Part shown: positions 1 to 5,490 of the stretch, one piece after another
Layout: each line of letters begins with the position of its first letter
Position numbering within the stretch: position 1 is the first letter of the stretch
NCBI GenBank assembly: GCA_937868025.1
Contig: CALMLJ010000503.1
Span: forward strand, 1-6,736
Source of the DNA: an uncultured Acidimicrobiaceae bacterium
GTDB lineage: Bacteria > Actinomycetota > Acidimicrobiia > Acidimicrobiales > Microtrichaceae
Direction of reading: 5' to 3'
Length of the DNA stretch: 6,736 nucleotides
Made by a program: the position numbers and the translations under genes
The notes under the pieces: model-generated
The model's input: only the letters and a program-made list of their open reading frames with translations
What the model was told of the DNA's origin: nothing
The model's database searches: none

Positions 1-986
1 TCGGCGCGGCCTGCGGCGACGACAAGGACGATGCGTCGACCGACTCCGGCAGCGAGACGAAGTCCGAGATCAAGGTCGGCCTCGCGTACGACCTCGGCGG
101 TCGTGGCGACAAGTCGTTCAACGACGCTGCCGCTGCCGGCCTCGACGAGGCCAAGAAGGAGCTCGGCGTCACGGGCAAGGAGCTGTCCCCCTCGAGCGAC
201 GAGGACCGTGAGGCCAACCTCAAGCTCCTCGCCGAGGGCGATTACAACCCGATCATCGGTGTGGGCTTCGCGTACGCCGACAGCATCAAGCTCGTGGCCG
301 AGGCCAACCCCGACGTCACGTTCGGCACGATCGACACGGTCGTGGACCTGCCCAACGTCCACAACAACGTGTTCGCCGAGAACGAGGGCTCGTTCCTCGT
401 CGGCGCGGCCGCCGGTCTCAAGACCAAGAGCAACAAGGTCGGGTTCATCGGCGGCGTCGAGACCGAGCTCATCAAGAAGTTCGAGGCGGGTTTCGTCGCC
501 GGTGTGAAGGAGACCAACCCGACGGCCACCGTCGAGGTGAAGTACATCACCCCCGACGGCGACTTCTCGGGCTTCAACGCCCCTGACAAGGCGAAGGAAA
601 TCGCCGGTTCGATGTACGACGGCGGCGCCGACGTGATCTTCCACGCCGCTGGCGGCTCGGGCACCGGCCTCTTCGACGCTGCGGTCGCCGCGGGCGACGG
701 CAAGTGGGCGATCGGTGTCGACTCCGACCAGTACCTCGGTGCGACCGCCGACCAGCAGAAGCACATCCTCACCTCGATGCTCAAGCGTGTCGACGTGGCC
801 GTGCGCGACACCATCAAGGCCTTCGCCGACGGCGACACGAAGGGCAAGACGGTCGTCCTCGACCTGAAGGCCGACGGCGTGGGCTACTCCACGTCGGGTG
901 GCTACGTCGACGACATCGCCGACCAGCTGGACGCGCTCAAGGAGAAGATCATCGCCGGCGACATCACGGTGCCCGAAGCACCCTGA
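1..986 (+). CDS. BMP/PnrA-family nucleoside-binding lipoprotein of an ABC importer (5' partial)
   Basis: Substrate-binding protein expected to sit on the outer face of the cytoplasmic membrane and deliver nucleosides to the permeases encoded downstream. The window opens inside the signal peptide: the first full codons read Gly-Ala-Ala-Cys, a lipobox-like end with the lipid-anchored Cys at 12-14. Counting that Cys as residue 1, the mature protein is 324 residues, a normal length for the family. After an acidic/Ser linker (about 2-19) come the family landmarks: YDLGGRGDKSFND (26-38), FAENEGSFLVGAAAG (121-135), KVGFIGG (142-148), ADVIFHAAGGSGTGLF (206-221) and GVDSDQ (235-240). These match Bmp/Med/PnrA-type periplasmic-binding folds. 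The Gly at lipobox position -3 is less usual than Leu; the residue before it is cut off. The gene ends with TGA at 984-986 and is followed by a hairpin. Exact ligand (purine, pyrimidine or both) is not readable from the sequence. Start and promoter lie upstream of the window. Confidence 0.95.
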   Translation, partial: GAACGDDKDDASTDSGSETKSEIKVGLAYDLGGRGDKSFNDAAAAGLDEAKKELGVTGKELSPSSDEDREANLKLLAEGDYNPIIGVGFAYADSIKLVAEANPDVTFGTIDTVVDLPNVHNNVFAENEGSFLVGAAAGLKTKSNKVGFIGGVETELIKKFEAGFVAGVKETNPTATVEVKYITPDGDFSGFNAPDKAKEIAGSMYDGGADVIFHAAGGSGTGLFDAAVAAGDGKWAIGVDSDQYLGATADQQKHILTSMLKRVDVAVRDTIKAFADGDTKGKTVVLDLKADGVGYSTSGGYVDDIADQLDALKEKIIAGDITVPEAP

Positions 987-1002
987 TCGACCCCGTGATC
1001 GA

Positions 1003-1046
1003 CGGGCCCGGTGTCGTTGCGGCGACACCGGGCCCGCGCTCGTTTT
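1003..1046 (+). terminator. Intercistronic hairpin with short T run (partial terminator or mRNA-stabilising stem)
   Basis: The arms 1003-1016 (CGGGCCCGGTGTCG) and 1023-1036 are exact reverse complements, giving a perfect 14-bp stem with a 6-nt loop (TTGCGG). After CGCTCG comes TTTT at 1043-1046. The stem begins 16 nt after the binding-protein stop. The T run is short and does not directly abut the stem, so full Rho-independent termination is doubtful. In binding-protein transporter operons such a hairpin typically protects the upstream mRNA from 3' decay or cuts read-through, so that binding protein exceeds membrane subunits. That role is inferred here. Confidence 0.7.
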
Positions 1047-1051
1047 AGGGT
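1022..1051 (+). promoter_or_regulatory. Weak candidate internal promoter before the ATPase gene
   Basis: TAGGGT at 1046-1051 fits the loose TANNNT -10 pattern. GCGACA at 1022-1027, 18 bp upstream, shares GACA with the TTGACA -35 consensus. Transcription would start near 1058 and give a leader of about 20 nt carrying the ribosome binding site. The -35 lies inside the right arm of the hairpin, so promoter and terminator would overlap. In G+C-rich DNA such matches arise easily by chance. Confidence 0.2.
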
Positions 1052-1066
1052 AGGCACCTCATCCAC

Positions 1067-1073
1067 GAAGGGA
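1067..1073 (+). promoter_or_regulatory. Ribosome binding site for the ATPase gene
   Basis: GAAGGGA lies 5 nt before the GTG at 1079. It supports this GTG as the start, together with an in-frame TAG at 1046-1048 that rules out a start further upstream. Confidence 0.65.
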
Positions 1074-1078
1074 CGTAC

Positions 1079-2635
1079 GTGGTCGACTCCTCGGCAGCTG
1101 TGGAACTGGTCGGGATCTGGAAACGGTTCCCCGGCGTCATCGCCAACCGTGACATCAACCTGCGGGTGACAGCCGGCACGATCCACTCGCTCGTGGGCGA
1201 GAACGGGGCCGGCAAGTCGACCCTCATGAAGACGCTGTACGGGATGCACCGACCCGATGAGGGCACCATCTCGATCAACGGCGAGGAGGTGCACTTCCGG
1301 TCGCCCACCGACGCGATCGCGTACGGCGTCGGCATGGTGCACCAGCACTTCATGCTCGCCGACAACCTGACGGTCACCGAGAACATCATCCTCGGAGCCG
1401 AGCCCCAGACCCCTCGCACGTGGTGGAAGCCGTGGCGCACCGTCGACTTCGCCGGGGCCCGCCAGGAACTGAACCGCCTCAAGGCCGACTACGGCATCGA
1501 TCTCGACCTCGACCAGACCGTGGAGCACCTCGGTGTCGGTGAGCGACAGCGCGTCGAGATCCTCAAGGTGCTGTTCCGCGGCGCCAGGATCCTGATCCTC
1601 GACGAGCCGACAGCAGTCCTCGTCCCCCAGGAGGTCGACGAGCTGTTCGCGAACCTCCGCAGCCTGGTCGCCGAGGGGGTCACGGTCATCTTCATCAGCC
1701 ACAAGCTCGACGAGGTGCTCAACATCTCCGACGACATCACGGTGATCCGTGACGGCACGACCGTCGCGACCGTGCAGCCCGCCGACGTCGACAAGCGTCG
1801 ACTCGGCGAGCTCATGGTGGGCAGCGAACTCCCGGTGCCCGACACCGAGGAGTCGACCGTCACCGACGAGATCGAGCTGTCGGTCACGGGCGTCAGCGCG
1901 TGCGCCTCGGAGACCGACACGCGCACCGTGGTCCGCGACGTCTCGTTCGACATCCACAAGGGCGAGATCGTCGGGATCGCCGGGGTCGAGGGCAACGGCC
2001 AGTTCGAGCTGGTCGAGGCGATCCTCGGGCTGCGCGACACCACCGCCGGCACCGTCGTGCTGAGTGGGCAGGATCTCGCCGGGATGGCGGTGCACGATCG
2101 ACGTCACGCCGGAATCGGGTACATCCCCTTCGACCGACACCGTGAGGCGCTGCTGCTCGCGGCACCGCTGTGGGAGAACATGATCCTCGGCCACGACGAC
2201 TCGCAGCGCTTCTCGAGCGGCCCGTGGATCAACGCTCGCCACGCCCAAGCGGAATGCGACGCGGCCATCACCCGGTTCGACGTCGCGACCCCCGGCAACG
2301 GGGTCCCCGCCTACGCCCTGTCGGGTGGCAACCAACAGAAGCTCATCGCCGGCCGCGAGATGACGGCGGGCCCGAGCCTCTTGATTGCAGCGCACCCGAC
2401 CCGCGGCGTCGATGTCGGCGCGCAAGCGGCGATCTGGGAAGAGTTGCGCCGGGCCAGGGCCGCCGGGCTCGCCGTGTTGCTGATCTCGGCTGATCTCGAC
2501 GAACTCATCGGTCTCAGCGACAGCCTGCTGGTGATGTTCCGTGGTGAGATCACGGCGCACCTCGACCCGTCGGAGGCGACCCCCGAACAACTCGGCATGT
2601 ACATGGCCGGCGAACGACAGGAGGTCGGCGCATGA
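1079..2635 (+). CDS. Nucleoside ABC transporter ATP-binding protein, two fused ATPase domains
   Basis: Cytoplasmic ATPase that powers the importer; 518 residues from a GTG start, the normal length for the RbsA/MglA/YufO-type double ATPases. Domain 1 (about 8-250) has Walker A GENGAGKST (40-48), a Q-loop region VHQHFML (88-94), signature LGVGERQRVE (151-160), Walker B ILILDEP (171-177) and H-loop His208. Domain 2 (about 265-515) has a degenerate Walker A, GVEGNGQFEL (302-311), without Lys or Ser/Thr. Its signature LSGGNQQK (414-421) is intact. Its Walker B equivalent LLIAAHP (434-440) lacks the Asp-Glu pair, and Ala471 stands where an H-loop His would be. So the ATP site formed by domain 1 Walker motifs and the domain 2 signature looks competent, while the other is degenerate, as is usual in this family. 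The signature Gly152, where Ser is usual, is notable. The stop overlaps the next start by ATGA. Assignment to nucleosides rather than sugars rests on the BMP-type binder and the cdd and deoA neighbours. Confidence 0.95.
   Translation: MVDSSAAVELVGIWKRFPGVIANRDINLRVTAGTIHSLVGENGAGKSTLMKTLYGMHRPDEGTISINGEEVHFRSPTDAIAYGVGMVHQHFMLADNLTVTENIILGAEPQTPRTWWKPWRTVDFAGARQELNRLKADYGIDLDLDQTVEHLGVGERQRVEILKVLFRGARILILDEPTAVLVPQEVDELFANLRSLVAEGVTVIFISHKLDEVLNISDDITVIRDGTTVATVQPADVDKRRLGELMVGSELPVPDTEESTVTDEIELSVTGVSACASETDTRTVVRDVSFDIHKGEIVGIAGVEGNGQFELVEAILGLRDTTAGTVVLSGQDLAGMAVHDRRHAGIGYIPFDRHREALLLAAPLWENMILGHDDSQRFSSGPWINARHAQAECDAAITRFDVATPGNGVPAYALSGGNQQKLIAGREMTAGPSLLIAAHPTRGVDVGAQAAIWEELRRARAAGLAVLLISADLDELIGLSDSLLVMFRGEITAHLDPSEATPEQLGMYMAGERQEVGA
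2619..2625 (+). promoter_or_regulatory. Strong ribosome binding site for the first permease
   Basis: AGGAGGT, a full Shine-Dalgarno match, lies within the end of the ATPase gene 6 nt before the ATG at 2632. It fixes that start although the gene overlaps its neighbour by 4 nt. Confidence 0.8.
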
Positions 2636-3783
2636 CCGTGACCGAGGCAGCTCCCGCGCCGGCGGCCCCGGAAGCGAAGGCGTCGAAGCGGCGCCCACTC
2701 GACTGGGGCAATCTCGCGCTCTCGGTCGCAGCCCCGATCGTCGCGCTGCTGATCGCCATGGGCATCACGTCGGTACTCATGGCGATCAGTGGCATCGACC
2801 CCGGCGTCGCCTTCTCGACCATCGGCAAGCGGTTCCAGGAATCGACGGCGTGGATCGACGCCACCCAGGCAGCGGTCCCGCTGTACATCTCGGCGATCGC
2901 GGTCGCGATCGGGTTCAAGATGAACCTGTTCAACATCGGGGTCGAAGGTCAGTACCGGGTGGCCATGCTCGGCACCGTGGCGATCGGCGGGCTCGTCGAA
3001 CTCCCGCCCGTGTTGCACGTGACCTTCTGCATCCTGGTCGCCATGACGATCGGCGCGCTGTGGGCGGCCGTTCCAGCGGTGCTCAAGGTGTACCGGGGTG
3101 TCAGTGAGGTGATCTCGACGATCATGCTCAACTACATCGCGACCGGCGTCCTCGCCTTCCTGTTCTCCGAGGTGTTCGCCCAGAAGAAGGCGGGCGACCT
3201 CAACCCGAAGTCGAAGGTGCTGCCGACGTCGGCGTGGATGCCGAACATCGTCGAGGACAACCTGCACAACATCACCGGCTTCATCTTCGTCGCCGGCCTC
3301 CTCGGTGTCATCTACTACCTGGTGATCTGGAAGAGCCGGTTCGGGTTCCAGCTGCGGGCGTCCGGCGCCAACCCGACCGCCGCACGTACCGCCGGCATCA
3401 ACCCAAAGTCGATGATCCTTCGGGCGATGCTGCTGTCGGGTGCTGTCGCCGGTCTCGTCGGCATGCCGCAACTCCTGGGCGACAAGCACGCGTACAGCAG
3501 CGACCTGCAGCTCCAACTGGGGTTCGACGGCATCGCCGTCGCGCTGCTCGGTCGCAACAGCCCGGCGGGGATCGCCGCAGCGGCGATGACCTTCGGCTTC
3601 CTCGACTCGGCAGCCCGGTTCCTCGACCTCGAGTCGATCCCGAAGGAGATCGTGACCATCATGCAAGGGGTGCTGGTGCTGACCGTCGTCGTCGTCTACG
3701 AGATCGTGCGACGGATCAAGGAACGGCGAACCCAGGAAGCGGCGTCGAGAGCGCTCGACGCGAGCCTGGCGGTGGCGGCATGA
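2632..3783 (+). CDS. Nucleoside ABC transporter permease, subunit 1 (BPD_transp_2 family)
   Basis: Integral membrane subunit forming half of the translocation path. It has 383 residues, starting at an ATG that overlaps the ATPase stop (ATGA) and follows a perfect Shine-Dalgarno. A Pro/Ala/Lys-rich cytoplasmic tail (2-24) precedes hydrophobic stretches at about 28-51, 80-96, 109-124, 130-152, 159-180, 213-232, 262-282, 297-325 and 338-358. Family markers are FNIGVEG (100-106) and the cytoplasmic loop GANPTAA (245-251), which probably contacts the ATPase. The loop at about 181-212 should face outward. The C-terminus (359-383) is basic and then Ala-rich. The closest described relatives by role are YufP of Bacillus and RnsC of Streptococcus (known family roles, not searched here). 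It forms a heterodimer with the next gene's product by inference; the two share only the general motifs. Confidence 0.93.
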   Translation: MTVTEAAPAPAAPEAKASKRRPLDWGNLALSVAAPIVALLIAMGITSVLMAISGIDPGVAFSTIGKRFQESTAWIDATQAAVPLYISAIAVAIGFKMNLFNIGVEGQYRVAMLGTVAIGGLVELPPVLHVTFCILVAMTIGALWAAVPAVLKVYRGVSEVISTIMLNYIATGVLAFLFSEVFAQKKAGDLNPKSKVLPTSAWMPNIVEDNLHNITGFIFVAGLLGVIYYLVIWKSRFGFQLRASGANPTAARTAGINPKSMILRAMLLSGAVAGLVGMPQLLGDKHAYSSDLQLQLGFDGIAVALLGRNSPAGIAAAAMTFGFLDSAARFLDLESIPKEIVTIMQGVLVLTVVVVYEIVRRIKERRTQEAASRALDASLAVAA

Positions 3784-5066
3784 CCGTCGCCGAACCCACA
3801 CCGGCCGGCCAGGCCACCCTTCCCGTTCCGACGGAGGAGTCCGGCGGATGGTGGGCGTCGCTGCCGAAGCGGCAACGCTCCGCGTTCCTGCTGATCGGTG
3901 GCGTCGTCGTGATGTCGGTCGTGCGCCTCGTCAGCGGCGCTGACGGGCTGACGTCGTCGGGCACGATCGGCGCCGCCCTGCGCCTGGCCGTCCCGATCGG
4001 CATGGCCGGCCTCGGCGGCATCTTCGCCGAACGGGTCGGGGTCGTGAACATCGGCCTCGAGGGCATGATGATCCTCGGCACCTGGTTCGGCGCCTACGGC
4101 GCCTACGAGTTCGGGCCGTGGTGGGGTCTCGCCCTCGGAGTCGTCGGCGGTGCGATCGGCGGGCTCCTGCACGCCATCTCCACCGTGACGTTCAACGTCG
4201 ACCACATCATCTCGGGTGTCGCCATCAACATCGTCGGTGCCGGCCTGGCGCGCTACCTGTCCGTCGTCGCGTACGACGAGAGTTCCGGCGGCAGTGCGAC
4301 GCAGTCGCCGCCACGCAAGTCCGAGATCAGCACCTGGACCGTGCCGGGGGTGAGCAGCGGGCTCAGGTCGCTCGAGGAGAAGCACTGGTTCCTGCTGAGC
4401 GACGTCGCCGGCATCGTCCGGGGGTTCACCACCAAGATCAGCCCGGCGACGATCCTCGCGGCGGTGATCCTGTTGCTCGCCTACCTCTTCCTGTGGCGCA
4501 CGAAGTTCGGGCTCCGCCTGCGAGCGATCGGCGAGAACCCGTACGCCGCCGAGTCGCTCGGCGTTCCGGTGCTGCGCATCAAGTACGCCGGCGTGATCCT
4601 CTCCGGCATGTGCGCCGGCTTCGGCGGCGCCTTCCTGGCGACGGTGCTGTCGTCGATCTACCGGGAGGGCCAGACCAGCGGCAAGGGCTTCATCGGCCTC
4701 GCCACGATGATCTTCGGCAACTGGCGCCCAGGTGGCCTCGCCGCCGGCGCCCTCCTGTTCGGGTACTCCGACGGGCTCCAGTTGCGTTCGTCGGCGTCGG
4801 TTCCGGCGCTCTTCCTGTTGGCGGCGATCCTGTGCACCCTGCTGTTGGCGATCGACATCCGGCGTGGCCACACCACCGCCGCGATCCTCGTCGGCGTCGC
4901 TGCCGTCAGCTTCCTCGTCGCCTACCTCACGATCAACGAGCTCGCCGACTCGCTCTCGTACCTCACGCCCTACGTCGTGACGCTCGTGGTGCTCGCGACC
5001 TCGTCGCAGCGGCTCCGCCCGCCGGCGTGGGGGGCCGGGCAGTACCGGCGAGGAGAGGCGCACTGA
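3780..5066 (+). CDS. Nucleoside ABC transporter permease, subunit 2 (BPD_transp_2 family)
   Basis: Second membrane subunit, 428 residues. The reading frame is open far upstream, but the ATG at 3780, in an ATGA overlap with subunit 1, is the sensible start: anything earlier would translate shadow sequence without membrane character. No strong Shine-Dalgarno is seen (GGCGGTGG at 3768-3775 is weak), so translation is probably coupled to subunit 1. A hydrophilic tail (1-33) precedes hydrophobic stretches at about 34-53, 66-85, 92-109, 113-135, 143-164, 222-240, 268-290, 303-330, 341-360, 366-385 and 395-408. Family markers are VNIGLEG (89-95) and GENPYAA (251-257). It is longer than the compact Firmicutes partners (YufQ/RnsD, a little over 300 residues). 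The extra length lies in the N-terminus, a polar outward loop (about 165-221) and one or two additional C-terminal helices followed by a basic PPAWGAGQYRRGE tail. Confidence 0.93.
   Translation: MTVAEPTPAGQATLPVPTEESGGWWASLPKRQRSAFLLIGGVVVMSVVRLVSGADGLTSSGTIGAALRLAVPIGMAGLGGIFAERVGVVNIGLEGMMILGTWFGAYGAYEFGPWWGLALGVVGGAIGGLLHAISTVTFNVDHIISGVAINIVGAGLARYLSVVAYDESSGGSATQSPPRKSEISTWTVPGVSSGLRSLEEKHWFLLSDVAGIVRGFTTKISPATILAAVILLLAYLFLWRTKFGLRLRAIGENPYAAESLGVPVLRIKYAGVILSGMCAGFGGAFLATVLSSIYREGQTSGKGFIGLATMIFGNWRPGGLAAGALLFGYSDGLQLRSSASVPALFLLAAILCTLLLAIDIRRGHTTAAILVGVAAVSFLVAYLTINELADSLSYLTPYVVTLVVLATSSQRLRPPAWGAGQYRRGEAH
5050..5058 (+). promoter_or_regulatory. Ribosome binding site for cdd
   Basis: GAGGAGAGG sits in the last codons of permease subunit 2, 7 nt before the ATG at 5066. 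It decides that start within a frame that stays open for about 950 nt upstream. Confidence 0.75.
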
Positions 5067-5476
5067 TGGCCCCGACGATCGACTGGGATGAGTTGCGCGA
5101 CTCGGCTCGGCAGATGACGAGGCGCTCCTACGCCCCGTACTCGGGGGTCCACGTCGGCACGGCCGGCCTCACCGACGACGGCCGCGTCGTGCTCGGCGCG
5201 AACGTCGAGAACGCCTCGTACGGCCTCACCCTCTGCGCCGAGTGCTCGCTCGTGTCGCACCTCGTTGGGACCGGCGGCACCCGACTCGTCGCAATCTGCA
5301 CGGTGGCCGGCGACGGCGAACCGATCGCCCCGTGCGGGCGGTGCCGGCAGGTGCTGTTCGAGTTCGGCGGCGCGGACCTGCTGGTCGACACCAACGCGGG
5401 GCCGGTCACATTGGGCGAACTCCTGCCCTGGGCGTTCGGGCCCGACGACGTGGTCACACGACGCGACGAGCCGTAG
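5066..5476 (+). CDS. cdd: Cytidine deaminase (small, tetrameric type)
   Basis: Zinc hydrolase that deaminates cytidine and deoxycytidine to uridine and deoxyuridine in the cytoplasm. It has 136 residues, the usual size of the homotetrameric class. Visible motifs: YAPYSGVHVG (22-31), substrate-binding NVENASYG (46-53) with Asn46 and Glu48, LCAEC (56-60) giving zinc ligand Cys57 and catalytic Glu59, and PCGRCRQ (89-95) giving zinc ligands Cys90 and Cys93. The C-terminal LGELLPWAFGPDDV is also typical. Three Cys ligands, rather than His plus two Cys, mark the tetrameric class. The LTLCAEC form resembles the mycobacterial enzyme as I recall it; Bacillus CDA has Arg where Cys60 stands. The ATG overlaps the permease stop (TGATG) and has a good Shine-Dalgarno, so the gene is co-translated with the transporter. 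Its position suggests it acts directly on imported nucleosides. Confidence 0.96.
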   Translation: MAPTIDWDELRDSARQMTRRSYAPYSGVHVGTAGLTDDGRVVLGANVENASYGLTLCAECSLVSHLVGTGGTRLVAICTVAGDGEPIAPCGRCRQVLFEFGGADLLVDTNAGPVTLGELLPWAFGPDDVVTRRDEP

Positions 5477-5477
5477 G

Positions 5478-5483
5478 TACGGT
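5478..5483 (+). promoter_or_regulatory. Possible -10 element for a leaderless deoA transcript
   Basis: TACGGT fits TANNNT and ends 7 nt before the A of the deoA ATG, the spacing expected if transcription begins at the start codon. The deoA start has no good Shine-Dalgarno; only AGGT at 5475-5478, 12 nt away. No convincing -35 is seen (TGGTCA at 5451-5456 is 21 bp away, too far). Chance is a real possibility. Confidence 0.25.
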
Positions 5484-5490
5484 CTGACCG

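Noticed and set aside
984..1003. Direct repeat TGATCGAC at 984-991 and 996-1003
   Set aside because: Only 8 bp, and it includes the stop codon. It could be an operator half-site pair, but nothing else supports this and chance is likely.
902..2698. A 598-codon open frame on the minus strand across the ATPase gene
   Set aside because: It mirrors a gene with complete ATPase motifs. Its product is a low-complexity Asp/Arg/Val/Gly-rich sequence with no domain, as expected opposite G+C-rich codons.
3234..3779. Upstream extension of the second permease frame
   Set aside because: The translation is Arg/Pro-rich shadow sequence of the first permease; the ATGA-coupled ATG at 3780 is the natural start.
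2311..3801. A 496-codon minus-strand open frame across the first permease
   Set aside because: Its composition is Arg/Asp/His-rich with no recognisable motif, while the + strand encodes a clear membrane protein.
3696..5063. A 455-codon minus-strand open frame across the second permease
   Set aside because: Same pattern of low-complexity Arg/Glu/Asp/Ala composition; a shadow of the permease.
4118..5065. Upstream extension of the cdd frame
   Set aside because: It translates to Arg-rich shadow sequence inside the permease gene. The ATG at 5066 has a strong ribosome binding site and gives the family's normal length.
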